64,000 nt of DNA from contig JALDRJ010000002.1 in assembly GCA_031315865.1 (NCBI GenBank), forward strand, positions 1,524,001-1,588,000. The letters are read 5' to 3'. How positions within the stretch are numbered: the stretch's first letter is position 1; the number at the start of each line of letters is the position of its first letter. Shown here piece after piece: positions 8,008-17,172 of the stretch. The notes under the pieces are model-generated. The model was not told the origin of the DNA and did no database searches. It saw nothing but the letters and a program-made list of their open reading frames with translations. The translations under genes were made by a program, and so were the position numbers. The stretch comes from Nitrospirales bacterium. GTDB taxonomy: Bacteria > Nitrospirota > Nitrospiria > Nitrospirales > UBA8639.

Positions 8008-9680
8008 GACAGAGACTCTCCTATTCTAAATTTATAAAGAAGATCGAGATAAGAAGAATCCAAATCTTTCGGGAATGGGGGCAATGGGCTAGCCGCGCGG
8101 ACTGCGCGTTTTGCTGCAGCATCGTAATAGCCATTGCCAGAACTCTGCTGAATGCCCAAGTCGGTCACTTCTCCAGATGATAACACGCGAAACTTCAAGA
8201 TCACTTGCGGATGATCTTCGGCGAGTGAAACGCGAGGAGCGACCCATTCTTGTTCTATTTTTGCTTCGATCAAGGCAAGGTAGCGGTTTTGGCCAGCGGA
8301 ATTGCGGGCAGTACTTGATCCACTCCCGGAGGCTGCATCAGGAGCCGCCTGAACCTGGACTTGTAGGCGTTCTTTCAGAGACTCAATCGGAGCCACTTCC
8401 GGTATCGTCAGTTTGGCTAATTGCTCATCAATTTCGGATTTCAAGCTCTGAGCCCTCGATGTGTCGGCTTGCTTGAAGTTCTTTTGACGAGCAGTGGACG
8501 ACTCTGAGGCTTGGGGTGGAGGCGTAACCTGTTGCGTCGGTTGTGATGGTTGCCGTTTGGTAATAGGCGTTTTTCGCAATTTGGGAATCTTCACGGTTCC
8601 CAGGACTTCCTTGAGTGAGTCGGCAAGGCGTTCTTGTTTCGGTGGCGGCTCTTGGACCGGTTGTCGTGAAGGCGTGACTCGTGCAAGTTGTGGGGCTTCA
8701 GGAGTCGGAAGTGCTTGAGTTGGTGGAACTGTTGATTCAGGAGTTTTGGGAGATATCTTGTTTATAGATTTTACCCTGGCTTTTGGCACCTTCACAGACT
8801 GAATTGATTTGCGAAGTGACTCTGATAGCTTTTCCGTTTGGGGGGTAGGGTCCTCTTTACGTCTTGTTCTTTTAAAGGGCTGTATGGACTTGAGTGTCGG
8901 TGCTTCGGGTGGAGCTTTAAGAGCTTGAAGCGCCTTGGCTGTCTCTTCCTGGACGCTCGGAGAAGGAAGTTTTGGCGTCGGAGTTGGTTTTGTGGTTGCC
9001 GCTTGTGGAGAAGGAGGAGGGGACTGGGGAGGCGGTGTGGGAATCGTGACGCGAGTTTGTGGTTCGAGACGCTGTGGACGGGCTAATTTAGGCGCAGACG
9101 TCGGGAGTTTGATATCTTCGAGCGCATTAGGGGTGTCTGGCTCGGTCGGCGAAGGAGTCAATGGTATAGGCGTCTGTTGCCGGTGAGCCGATAATTTCTC
9201 AGGAACAACCACAGACTTGACCGCACCGGCAAATGAATCGGATAGTCGCTCAGATGCCGCCTGTGTCGGCAATGGCGCAAGTTTTGGTTCAGCGGGTTGC
9301 GACTTAGGTGCCGGTGGAGGAGGGGGCGGTGGTGGAGCCTTGGGCACTGGTTGAGGAGGTGGCGGAGCCTTGGGCTTTGGAGGTGTGACCGGTTTTGCTT
9401 TTGGACGGCTTGCCTTCGCCTGCGACGTTACTCTTGCCTTGGTTTGGGGTTGTGACTTTGCCTGAGGAGTATCAAAATCCGATGGATTGACCAGGGAAAC
9501 TTCGTAGGATTGTAGTGGTTGTTCGAGTGTGGGAGAAAATCGCAAGGTCGTCAAAAAGATAATGAGCAGGCCATGGATAGCCAATGATCCGAGCAACCAC
9601 CGTCGCAGTGAGGTGGCCTCGTCTGACATACTCGACGATAGCCCCAATGAAATGAGATTGGCTGACTCTTCATGCGTCAT
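8004..9680 (-). CDS. tolA: TolA/TonB-like energy transducer with internal repeats
   Basis: Inner-membrane protein expected to carry proton-motive-force energy from TolQR across the periplasm. 558 residues: one transmembrane segment near 27-47, a very long Pro/Ala/Lys-rich periplasmic arm, and a C-terminal TonB/TolA-type domain at about 465-553 (EAKIEQEWVAPR, VLSSGEVTDLGIQ, AAKRAVRAASPLPPFP). The arm contains four copies of a degenerate 19-residue motif at about 145, 284, 351 and 411, with the pattern R/K-L-x-D/E-S-L then VKxPK. Position in the tolQ-R-A-B-pal order supports TolA over TonB, although the C-terminus reads as TonB-like. Confidence 0.85.
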   Translation of the reverse strand: MTHEESANLISLGLSSSMSDEATSLRRWLLGSLAIHGLLIIFLTTLRFSPTLEQPLQSYEVSLVNPSDFDTPQAKSQPQTKARVTSQAKASRPKAKPVTPPKPKAPPPPQPVPKAPPPPPPPPAPKSQPAEPKLAPLPTQAASERLSDSFAGAVKSVVVPEKLSAHRQQTPIPLTPSPTEPDTPNALEDIKLPTSAPKLARPQRLEPQTRVTIPTPPPQSPPPSPQAATTKPTPTPKLPSPSVQEETAKALQALKAPPEAPTLKSIQPFKRTRRKEDPTPQTEKLSESLRKSIQSVKVPKARVKSINKISPKTPESTVPPTQALPTPEAPQLARVTPSRQPVQEPPPKQERLADSLKEVLGTVKIPKLRKTPITKRQPSQPTQQVTPPPQASESSTARQKNFKQADTSRAQSLKSEIDEQLAKLTIPEVAPIESLKERLQVQVQAAPDAASGSGSSTARNSAGQNRYLALIEAKIEQEWVAPRVSLAEDHPQVILKFRVLSSGEVTDLGIQQSSGNGYYDAAAKRAVRAASPLPPFPKDLDSSYLDLLYKFRIGESLS

Positions 9681-9705
9681 TGTTGAGAGGAGAAATTATG
9701 AGGCC

Positions 9706-10134
9706 TTACTTGATCGTTTGTCCGTCAATCTTCTCGATTTTAGGGCCGGTGACCATCCCCAGTCGTTCAATCTTTGCCCCCTTGATCTCATCCATGACTT
9801 GGACGACGGTTCCATACGGGACGGTTTGGTCGGCTCGTAAGTAGACCGAAACGAGTGGGTCGGCAGCTTTGGCTTCACGCAGTTTGACGCCTAATTCAAT
9901 CGGACTGATGGCTTCGTTACCTAAGAGCAGCGTTTGATCCGGTTTGACTGTGACCACCAGTCGCTCTTGAGCCTTAATATTGTTGGAGGTGGATGTCGGA
10001 AGTGTGATATCCAGGCCTCGATGGAGCATTGGAGCCGTCACCATGAAGATCACCAAGAGAACGAGTACGACGTCGACGAGTGGAATGACGTTGATCTCGG
10101 ACAGAAATCGTTGGTCCTTGGATTGAGAGGTCAT
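9706..10134 (-). CDS. tolR: TolR/ExbD-family proton channel subunit
   Basis: Small inner-membrane subunit that with TolQ forms the proton-driven motor. 142 residues. The single N-terminal membrane segment has the essential Asp in the pattern [18 protein letters not shown], followed by a periplasmic ExbD domain (LPTSTS..., [24 protein letters not shown]). The start ATG overlaps the tolQ stop by 4 bases and the tolA-like gene starts 25 bases after its end, consistent with one transcript. Assignment to TolR over ExbD rests on the surrounding tol genes. Confidence 0.93.
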   Translation of the reverse strand: MTSQSKDQRFLSEINVIPLVDVVLVLLVIFMVTAPMLHRGLDITLPTSTSNNIKAQERLVVTVKPDQTLLLGNEAISPIELGVKLREAKAADPLVSVYLRADQTVPYGTVVQVMDEIKGAKIERLGMVTGPKIEKIDGQTIK

Positions 10135-10853
10135 CGTCCAACCTCAGCTGTTTCCTTTGATGCGTGATTCAGTTCCTGGACGGAATTCAAAAATTCAATG
10201 CCGAAGGCTTCGACACGAAAGACCGTCTTTCTAATTTTAGCAAGGAAATAGTTGTAGGCAATGACGGCAGGAATAGCCGCGAATAATCCAGCCGCGGTGG
10301 CGATCAACGCTTCAGCAACTCCTGGAGCGACCGACGCGATACTTGCCGACCCTTGCACGCCTATCTCCCGAAAGGCGCTGATAATGCCCAAGACCGTACC
10401 CAGAAGCCCGATGAAGGGTGTGAGATTCCCCGTGGTCGCTAAAAACGGAAGATACGATTCTTGGTGGCTGATTTGGTTCTGAATGATGTGTTGGCTGACT
10501 TTTTCCAGATAGTCGCGTTCCGGGAACCGTTCGGGTTGAGCCTGCTCGAGTTGATGACTCGTGTCGAGGAGATCCGAAAACGACGGCAGGCGGTCGATAA
10601 TTCCAAGATAGACAGCGGCGCTAGGACTCGCGTCGAGCTCTTGAGCCTGAAGGCGAAGCTCGTTGATTTGCTGTGGCCCTAATTCATAGGCACGCAGAAA
10701 TTGCGTATCTTCTTCATCGATGACTCGGAACCGTCGCCACTTTTGCACGATGATCGCCCAGGACACGACGGAAAAGATCGCGAGTGTCAGCAGGATCACG
10801 ATAGAGAGGGATCCGAGAGAACTGAACAATTCCATAGGATCTGCAAATAACAT
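10131..10853 (-). CDS. tolQ: TolQ/ExbB-family proton channel subunit
   Basis: Three-helix inner-membrane subunit of the Tol motor, 240 residues, the usual size. The first helix is near 12-32. The paired helices carry the family signature ([25 protein letters not shown], then [31 protein letters not shown]). First gene of the tol operon; about 100 bases separate it from tRNA-Asp, so the operon promoter should lie between 10854 and 10950, though I do not see a convincing -35/-10 pair there. Confidence 0.94.
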   Translation of the reverse strand: MLFADPMELFSSLGSLSIVILLTLAIFSVVSWAIIVQKWRRFRVIDEEDTQFLRAYELGPQQINELRLQAQELDASPSAAVYLGIIDRLPSFSDLLDTSHQLEQAQPERFPERDYLEKVSQHIIQNQISHQESYLPFLATTGNLTPFIGLLGTVLGIISAFREIGVQGSASIASVAPGVAEALIATAAGLFAAIPAVIAYNYFLAKIRKTVFRVEAFGIEFLNSVQELNHASKETAEVGR

Positions 10854-10951
10854 AATCAGTATCTTTGCCTCCTATCTTGCGATGGTCATTAATGAATCAA
10901 ATGGGAAAACCTGAAATCACTCGGCAAGGTAGTCTCAAAATGTGGAATGGA

Positions 10952-11029
10952 TGGCGGGGCCGACGGGATTTGAACCCGCGACTTCCAGATTGACAATCTG
11001 GCGTCCTAACCTGGCTGAACGACGGCCCC
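10952..11029 (-). tRNA. tRNA-Asp (anticodon GTC)
   Basis: Folds by eye into a cloverleaf on the minus strand: 7-bp acceptor GGGGCCG/CGGCCCC, anticodon stem CCAGA/TCTGG around the loop TTGTCAA (anticodon GTC), and a T arm with GTTCAAAT. Discriminator base G and a genome-encoded CCA end at 10952. Confidence 0.96.
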
Positions 11030-11166
11030 GTCTGCTCCTTGGCAGGGCAAATGCCCCTTCTTAATACGCCACTGAGGAAGAATTATGTGATACGCAGTCT
11101 ACCTGAATAGTTGGGATGACGATATGTCGATCTCATGCACTAGCATCAACGAATGAAATTTTCGGC

Positions 11167-11242
11167 TGGTAGGCGGAACAGGGATCGAACCTGTGACCTC
11201 TGCCGTGTAAAGGCAGCGCTCTCCCAACTGAGCTATCCGCCT
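11167..11242 (-). tRNA. tRNA-Val (anticodon TAC)
   Basis: Cloverleaf on the minus strand: acceptor AGGCGGA/TCCGCCT, D arm with AGCTCAGTTGGGAGAGC, anticodon stem CTGCC/GGCAG with loop TTTACAC (anticodon TAC), T loop GTTCGATCC, discriminator A and an encoded CCA. It lies 137 bases upstream of tRNA-Asp on the same strand and could be cotranscribed. Confidence 0.96.
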
Positions 11243-11443
11243 GAATAGAGACGCTGCTAGGGCAAATATCGTACGACTCCACAATTATATCAGTCACTAG
11301 GCCGTTGTCAACCAGATCGGTCAATGACTGATAAACATTGACATGAATCGTAAGGGCAAGTATAAGCACGGGTGGTGAGAAGTCGTTGGCTTGCAGCCAC
11401 ACAGGCTATATTTTAGACGTTTTTCGCGCCGGGAACAGAGTTC

Positions 11444-12256
11444 ATGAGTTATAAAATTAAAACGCCCGCTCCTACCTCAAGCAGGGGGATAGACGAAACA
11501 GAATTGTTAAGTCGTAAAGATCACTTTCTATTCTTTGTCGAGCAGAATCGAACAGCTGTGCTCGGTGGACTCTTCTTGGCCATTCTTGTCGGGGTGGTCG
11601 GTGGATTGGTCATGTGGTTCGAACATCGACAAACTGAGGAGGCATGGGTCTTGGAAGGCCAGGCCCAAGCTCACTATCTGGATCGATCATTGGATGATGC
11701 GGAACAATCCAAAGCCAATGTAGGCAAGGCCGCTGGACTATTTCGTGAAATCCTGGCTGACTATCCCAGAACAACTCCGGCTCAGAGCGCACTCTATCTT
11801 TTGGGAAATAGCTTGGCAGAACAGGAAGACTATAAGGGAGCGATCGAAGCTTACCAACGTTTTATCGATCAATATGGGCGGAATTCCATGCTGCAAGGGC
11901 TTGTTCGTCAGCGGTTAGCTTATGCGTATTTATTTGATGGGGATAAAGAAAAAGCCTTTCAGGAGTTCTCGGATATCTTGTCGTTGCCACATGTCTTGAA
12001 TAAAGATCAGGTTTTGTTCGAGCTCGCTAAACTGGAGGAAGCGGATGGTACGCTGGAGAAGGCCTTAGTTCGCTATAAGGACCTCGTGGATCAATTTCCG
12101 ACTTCTCCCTATACCACGGAGGCTTCACTTCGCATACAGGTTTTGTCTCCGGAAGAAAGCCAGTCTGAGGCAACTGAGCCGGAAAAAGAAGAGTCGGAGG
12201 ATCAGGAATCTATACAGAAAAAAGAGGAGAAGGGTGAACAATCAAATGAAAAATAA
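11444..12256 (+). CDS. Membrane-anchored TPR protein, YfgM/BamD-like repeats
   Basis: A 270-residue protein with a short cytoplasmic N-terminus, one membrane segment near residues 38-60 (VLGGLFLAILVGVVGGLVMWF), then TPR-type helices facing the periplasm (YPRTTPAQSALYLLGNSLAEQEDYKGAIEAY, QRLAYAYLFDGDKEKAFQEF, FELAKLEEADGTLEKALVRYKDLV). The tail from about 240 is very rich in Glu/Lys/Gln. The N-terminal membrane layout resembles YfgM (a SecYEG-associated chaperone), but similarity is only architectural. Oriented toward the minus-strand mltD gene, converging with a 40-base gap. Confidence 0.7.
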   Translation: MSYKIKTPAPTSSRGIDETELLSRKDHFLFFVEQNRTAVLGGLFLAILVGVVGGLVMWFEHRQTEEAWVLEGQAQAHYLDRSLDDAEQSKANVGKAAGLFREILADYPRTTPAQSALYLLGNSLAEQEDYKGAIEAYQRFIDQYGRNSMLQGLVRQRLAYAYLFDGDKEKAFQEFSDILSLPHVLNKDQVLFELAKLEEADGTLEKALVRYKDLVDQFPTSPYTTEASLRIQVLSPEESQSEATEPEKEESEDQESIQKKEEKGEQSNEK

Positions 12257-12296
12257 ATACTCATGGAAGGAGGGACAATCTCAACGTCTCCAACCC

Positions 12297-14219
12297 TTAT
12301 TGGCTAACCAATAACAGCTTTCCTACCCGAATCGCACTCGTCGTCAGATTATTCAAGAGTTTGAGGTCTGTGACGCTTACCCGAAACTGTTGGGCAATTT
12401 TCCAGAGGCTATCCCCTTGGCGAACCCGATACCATTTTGCCTCCCCGTTGGATGATTCTGGAGCTTTTGCCGTTTCTCTTACTCGCAGCTTGTCGCCGAC
12501 ATGAATAAGATGACTTGAGAGATTATTCAGTTTTTGCAGTTTCTGGGCGGTGGTCCCGAATTTGTTGGCGATTTCTGACAGGTTATCACCTTGCCTGACG
12601 GTATACCAGCTTGTGTTGTAATCAACTGGAGTTTCGTCGGCTCTGACGCGAAGACGTTGGCCGACACGGATGAGGTTTCCGGAAAGACCGTTCAGGCTCC
12701 GCAGTGTTCGGACCTTCATGCGAAATCGTCTCGCCACGACAGAAAGGCTATCCCCATAGCGGACGCGATACCATGTCGTTGGCGGGGGAGGCGGTTGGGT
12801 CCATGGCTGAATGAGGTCATGTTGTTGATGGACAGAGTGCCCCATACCTGTCGGCACTTTCAGGGGATATCCTTTCCGAACAGATGGGACGATGCTTCGT
12901 CGAAGTTCCGGGTTGAGTTCCCTGAGTGTCTCAAGAGAGATGCCAGCTGTTTTGGCGACAGCTTTGAGATGTACGCGCTTATGGATCAACACTTCGTCAT
13001 AGGCATAGGGGGCAGTCGATTGGACGGAAAAGCCATGGTCAGAAGGATGTGAGCCAATCAGCGTTGCCGCGATAAATCGTGGCACATATTCCTTGGTTTC
13101 TCGTCGGATGTGCCATGTATTCCGGATTTTCCAGAAATCACGGGTCCCGGTTCGTCGAATGGCCCGGCTAATCTTTCCGCCGCCGGCGTTATATGCACCA
13201 AGAGCCAATGGCCAAGAACCGAATTGATCGTAGAGATCTCGAAGGTGGTGGGCCGCCGCGATCGTGGATTTGACCGGGTCACGTCGTTCATCAACGTACC
13301 ACGTGACCTTCAGCCCATACATGCGACCCGTCGCTTTCATGAATTGCCAGGGACCCGATGCCCGGGCACGAGAGTAGGCACGCGGATTAAATCCACTCTC
13401 GACTAACGAGAGGTAGCCCAACTCCTTTGGCAGGCCGAATTCTTGAAAGATTTGTTCGACGAGCGGCTTATACTTCGCGTATCGATCAAGGTACCCTTGG
13501 AAGCGTTCTGGAATCCCCACGCGGAAATAGTCCAAATTGCGTTCCACGTGCCTGTTGAGCACAAGCGGCACGAAGCCGTACGGGTGGGTCAAGGCAGTCG
13601 GGGTATATGACTTACCCGGGTGAAATAACGGTTCATACCGCTGCAACGGGTTGGAAAAAACTTCCTGAAATGTATCCGGCGTATCAAGCTCAAACCGTCC
13701 CCATGGCTGAGGAGAGGTCCAGTGAACGACTGTCGGCAGGGAGAGAGTGATATCACGGGTAAGCTCGTCTTCTGTGTCACTTTCATCAAAAGGGCGCTCA
13801 ACTAGCTCTTCCTGTTCTTGGTCCGTCAAAATCGTGTCGTCTTCTTGATCCGGCTCGACCGCGTCGAGCTGAGAAGCTGTGTCTTCGGAAAACGGTGATG
13901 AAGCCGCTGTTTCTTGTCGCGTCGAGGGAATCGGTAGTGGTTGACGATAATCTGAGTCCTCGACGACCGCCTCTTTGGCCATGCGATACGAGGGAAGCTC
14001 GAAGTTTCGGTCATCTTGCTCAGAATATCCCCAAATAGGGGCCAGCGGTTTTTGTGCGTGTGAGTTGAGATCGGAAACATGAGACGATGCGTTACTGGTG
14101 TCTGCGGAAGGCTGTCCGTAGGAGAGAGGGTGTGGTCCAACATTACACCACGCCACAACTAGAAGGCAGGAGACAGACAGGCGTCTCCACTTTGAGGTGC
14201 TTTTTAATAACTTCGGCAT
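12297..14219 (-). CDS. mltD: Membrane-bound lytic murein transglycosylase D with three LysM domains
   Basis: Cleaves the MurNAc-GlcNAc glycosidic bond in peptidoglycan by an intramolecular transglycosylase reaction. I prefer the ATG at 14219 (640 aa) because the signal peptide follows directly; an in-frame start at 14249 is possible. After an acidic low-complexity stretch comes a family 1 SLT domain with catalytic Glu in SLVESGFNPRAYSRARASG and downstream WQFM, ALGAYNAGGGK. Three C-terminal LysM domains follow (WYRVRYGDSLSVVA, WYTVRQGDNLSEIA, WYRVRQGDSLWKIA), each ending in the IRVG/IHVG pattern. No lipobox Cys is evident at the signal end, unlike E. coli MltD. Confidence 0.93.
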   Translation of the reverse strand: MPKLLKSTSKWRRLSVSCLLVVAWCNVGPHPLSYGQPSADTSNASSHVSDLNSHAQKPLAPIWGYSEQDDRNFELPSYRMAKEAVVEDSDYRQPLPIPSTRQETAASSPFSEDTASQLDAVEPDQEDDTILTDQEQEELVERPFDESDTEDELTRDITLSLPTVVHWTSPQPWGRFELDTPDTFQEVFSNPLQRYEPLFHPGKSYTPTALTHPYGFVPLVLNRHVERNLDYFRVGIPERFQGYLDRYAKYKPLVEQIFQEFGLPKELGYLSLVESGFNPRAYSRARASGPWQFMKATGRMYGLKVTWYVDERRDPVKSTIAAAHHLRDLYDQFGSWPLALGAYNAGGGKISRAIRRTGTRDFWKIRNTWHIRRETKEYVPRFIAATLIGSHPSDHGFSVQSTAPYAYDEVLIHKRVHLKAVAKTAGISLETLRELNPELRRSIVPSVRKGYPLKVPTGMGHSVHQQHDLIQPWTQPPPPPTTWYRVRYGDSLSVVARRFRMKVRTLRSLNGLSGNLIRVGQRLRVRADETPVDYNTSWYTVRQGDNLSEIANKFGTTAQKLQKLNNLSSHLIHVGDKLRVRETAKAPESSNGEAKWYRVRQGDSLWKIAQQFRVSVTDLKLLNNLTTSAIRVGKLLLVSQ

Positions 14220-14386
14220 TTTAAAAGACTTTTCGGTAAATTCCTGCACAACTTTACACAGTACTAAGCATCTGAAAAATTGTCAATCTGAAGTAGAGCA
14301 ATATGCCCAACCTGTATGTTTTCCGTGTGGTTAGAGCAAATATATATGGCCATGAGCGATGAGTCAGGTTGTGAGAAATTGTGCGC

Positions 14387-16363
14387 TTATAAATGAGGAT
14401 TCACTGGTAATGCGAGTGTAAAGTATCGTTCTTTTTCTTCATGCAAGATTCTTTTACTGACAAGGAGCGCGATCACCTCCTTGAGCGAGATGATCGAATC
14501 ATCCGGGTCTTTCCGTACCTGCTGTTGTACAGCCTGTCGGATCTGCTCAAAGGTCCGGGGCTGTTCGTTACAGTAATCGATGATGAACGCTGCCGGCTGG
14601 TCAAACCGCTCACTGGTCGGTGCGGGCTGTCTTCCATCATAGATAATCACGTAGCTGATGGCTTTGGAATAGAACAGAAAAGGGCGGTTTTCAGAAAAAT
14701 ACCTGGCCCTCCAATCATTCACTGCTTGGACCAATTCTCCGTACACGGTCTCGTCTACGTTCCAATCAGCTTCATATTCAAAGTCGTACGCGATTTTTGA
14801 CAGATCGACTCTTTTTTCATCATACACGTACTCGTATGCCGGATCAGGACCAAGAATGCGTATCCCGTAGTCTTGTGGTCTCATGAAATACGGGCTGAAT
14901 CGCTCGAGCCACAGTTTCCCAGTCGACTCAGGCGGTTGAAAGTGCAGGAGGGAGGGGATGAGATCACGTTGACGTTGATAGTCCTGATTCGTTTCGCGGG
15001 GAAACCCGAGCAGAATATTCCACGAAACGTCAACATTGTAATACCGGCTCCATTTGAGGCATTGAATGTTCTGGAGCGGGCTCACGCCTTTGTCCATTTC
15101 CTTGAGTTGCGCGGCGCTCATGCTTTCAATGCCGGGTTGCATGCATTTCACACCGCCTTGGGCCAAGGTTCGAATTTGTCGTTTCGTGAGATTGCTTTTG
15201 GTTTCCATGAACACGTCGAGATCCAAGTGCGCCTCCGCGAATTTGCCGAAGAGTCCATCGATATACTTCATGTCGATGATGTTGTCGACCATGCGAAACC
15301 TCGTGGTCTCATAGCGACTCGAAAGGTAGTCCAATTCGTCCGTGACCTGTTCAGGCGGTTTGGCGCGAAACGTCATGGCCTGGGCATTGAGCCCGCAAAA
15401 CGTGCAATGATGTTTCTCCCCCCACCAGCAACCGCGTGATCCTTCGTAGAGGAGAATCCTGTTTAATCCTGTCGAGCCTTGTTGTTCAAGTTCAGCCAAT
15501 TGCACGAAGTAATCGTCGTAGTCAGGCGGCCCCATGGCCGAAAAGCTGGAAAATAATCGGGTATTGTGGGTGAGGACGATGTCTCCATCCTTTCGATGGG
15601 CGACACCCGGCGGGATTGTGTCTTCCTTGCGGGTCAAGATCTGTTTGACCAGTGGCGGAAAGCTCTCTTCTCCTTCACCCACCACGACATAATCAATCCA
15701 GGGGAAGGCGCGAAAATGTTCAAGCCCCATTTCTCCGTCGAAGTTGGCCCCGCCAAAGACGATGCGAATGTGAGGGTACAGATCCTTGATGAGTTTGGCC
15801 ATCGTCAGGCTGGCGACGTTTTGATCGAAGGTCGAGGTAAAACCCACGATGTCGTACTGGTCCCAGTCATAGACCGTCATAGACCGCGTTAAAAATTGCG
15901 GCGCGATTTTATACGCGATCTCTTCCAAATAGCCGACTGAACAATTGGCTTCGCGAGCGGTGTCTTCAAAGACCGGTTTAAAGTCTCTGGGATATTGAAC
16001 ATGTTTGGGATTGTCCCTGAACAGGATGGAAGAAAAGAGCCATTCTCCGATCAGGCCGCGCTTTTCGCACAAGATTTCATACAATGGCACGCCGATGACA
16101 TGGGCAAATTCAAGATTGAGATGATACGTTTTGACGCCAATCCCCTGGGCTTTCAGCAAGGCCGAGAGGGTGCCCAATTGAATGGACGGAAACTTTGAAT
16201 AGGTAAACGGCATCGTGACGAGGGCCACCTTCGTGCCGTAGGCTCGAAAGTCCACATCATCGGTATTTGATGCAGTCGATGTCCTCGGTGATGCCGTGGA
16301 GTCGACCTGAATCAATGACGGTCGATCGGCTAGGTCGATATCAGCCATTGGCCTGAAATTCAC
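14387..16363 (-). CDS. RiPP maturation-type B12-binding radical SAM protein
   Basis: Likely a radical SAM enzyme of the rSAM_ocin_1 (RiPP maturation radical SAM protein 1) type, whose studied relatives include C-methyltransferases acting on ribosomal peptides. 658 residues from a GTG start; an in-frame ATG at 16348 is an alternative. A cobalamin-binding-like Rossmann domain (about 45-240) lacks DxHxxG. The radical SAM cluster motif is the CX7CX2C form at Cys312, Cys320 and Cys323 (CWWGEKHHCTFCGLN). The C-terminal winged-helix-like tail ends RYFTLALP. It overlaps the pterin dehydratase gene by up to 23 bases. I see no precursor peptide beside it. Confidence 0.85.
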   Translation of the reverse strand: MNFRPMADIDLADRPSLIQVDSTASPRTSTASNTDDVDFRAYGTKVALVTMPFTYSKFPSIQLGTLSALLKAQGIGVKTYHLNLEFAHVIGVPLYEILCEKRGLIGEWLFSSILFRDNPKHVQYPRDFKPVFEDTAREANCSVGYLEEIAYKIAPQFLTRSMTVYDWDQYDIVGFTSTFDQNVASLTMAKLIKDLYPHIRIVFGGANFDGEMGLEHFRAFPWIDYVVVGEGEESFPPLVKQILTRKEDTIPPGVAHRKDGDIVLTHNTRLFSSFSAMGPPDYDDYFVQLAELEQQGSTGLNRILLYEGSRGCWWGEKHHCTFCGLNAQAMTFRAKPPEQVTDELDYLSSRYETTRFRMVDNIIDMKYIDGLFGKFAEAHLDLDVFMETKSNLTKRQIRTLAQGGVKCMQPGIESMSAAQLKEMDKGVSPLQNIQCLKWSRYYNVDVSWNILLGFPRETNQDYQRQRDLIPSLLHFQPPESTGKLWLERFSPYFMRPQDYGIRILGPDPAYEYVYDEKRVDLSKIAYDFEYEADWNVDETVYGELVQAVNDWRARYFSENRPFLFYSKAISYVIIYDGRQPAPTSERFDQPAAFIIDYCNEQPRTFEQIRQAVQQQVRKDPDDSIISLKEVIALLVSKRILHEEKERYFTLALPVNPHL

Positions 16364-16679
16364 GATCGGCTTTCGCCGCCATGAAGAAGTCGCTTTCCGT
16401 CAGCCCGTTGATCTTATGGGTCCAGATTTCCACTGTACATTTTCCCCAGGCTAAATAGAGATCCGGATGATGTCCTTCCGCTTCCGCCACAGCCCCGACG
16501 CGATTGACGAAGGCTAAGGCCTCGGCAAAATTCTTGAACGTATAGAGGCGTTCAAGATGACCCTGCGCGTTTAATTCCCATCCTCCCTCCAATTGTCCTA
16601 ACAGTTCCTGAACTTGCCCAGGTTCCAATGGTGGGACTCCACCCCGGCAGGGAATACAGGTTTTATCTGCGAGACTCAT
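16341..16679 (-). CDS. phhB: 4a-hydroxytetrahydrobiopterin dehydratase
   Basis: Pterin-4a-carbinolamine dehydratase (PCD/DCoH), 112 residues. The active-site region EGHHPDLYLAWGKCTVEIWTH matches the family pattern with paired His, and the C-terminal Asp in LTESDFFMAAKAD is in place. It normally recycles the pterin cofactor of aromatic amino acid hydroxylases; no hydroxylase is visible nearby. In this window its 3' end overlaps the start of the radical SAM gene, so the two are probably translated from one message. N-terminal CIPCRGG is common in this family. Confidence 0.93.
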   Translation of the reverse strand: MSLADKTCIPCRGGVPPLEPGQVQELLGQLEGGWELNAQGHLERLYTFKNFAEALAFVNRVGAVAEAEGHHPDLYLAWGKCTVEIWTHKINGLTESDFFMAAKADREFQANG

Positions 16680-16711
16680 GATGTCGCCTCCTTAGTTGAA
16701 AAGTCTTATGA

Positions 16712-16990
16712 GGGCATGTTGAATAATGAAGTTATCAAGAGCCATATTCTGCCAGAAAAACGTTGTAATCCAGCAGGGTCGGGGCGGTTCAAAAAAGTCT
16801 TGGCTCATCTTCCGTGTTTCAGTCCTGTTGAACACTTCATCATGCGAGGGTAGGGGCCATTGGCAATGATCATGAGCAATGCGAGCCAAGCAGCAAGGCC
16901 ACAGGCATGTTGACGCGCGGAGCGTACTGGCATTACGTGAGCACGGCAACATGGCGAGAACGCCGCTGACGGCTTTTTTCAACAGCCCCT
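16712..16990. repeat. MITE-like repeat, copy A
   Basis: About 279 bases almost identical to the inverse of copy C (39493-39770). Ends are GGGCATGTTGAA on the left and TTCAACAGCCCC on the right, forming imperfect terminal inverted repeats. Internal segments such as AAAAAAGCCG and CGTTCTCGCCATG recur in the other copies. No long reading frame encodes a transposase, so it would be non-autonomous. It lies between the pterin dehydratase gene and the barrel gene. Confidence 0.85.
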
Positions 16991-17062
16991 ATGAAACAAA
17001 GGGCAAATTATAGACGGGAGGAGCCTCTGTAGACAATTACAAGAGATTGCGTGCGATGAACG

Positions 17063-17110
17063 AGCCCCCTCGAACGGGGAATTGAGAGCAATTTGACGGA
17101 TGAGGGGGCT
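17063..17110. repeat. Inverted repeat upstream of the barrel gene
   Basis: Nine-base arms AGCCCCCTC (17063-17071) and GAGGGGGCT (17102-17110) separated by 30 bases, about 60 bases before the barrel gene start. Within the left arm CCCCTCGAACGGGG could form a smaller competing hairpin. No U-run follows, so it is not a simple terminator; it may be a structured leader or a protein-binding site. Confidence 0.5.
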
Positions 17111-17172
17111 GTGTACGTCTTAAAACAACAAATCAATAGCCTGTGTTCACGGGAAGAAGGGGGAGCCTATTC

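Noticed and set aside
14873-15439. Plus-strand open frame of 188 codons opposite the radical SAM gene
   Set aside because: Antisense shadow of a gene with clear motifs; no recognisable domain of its own.
16692-16982. Minus-strand frame of 96 codons inside MITE copy A, repeated on plus strand in copy C
   Set aside because: Conserved only because the repeat is; no start signal and no protein-like pattern.
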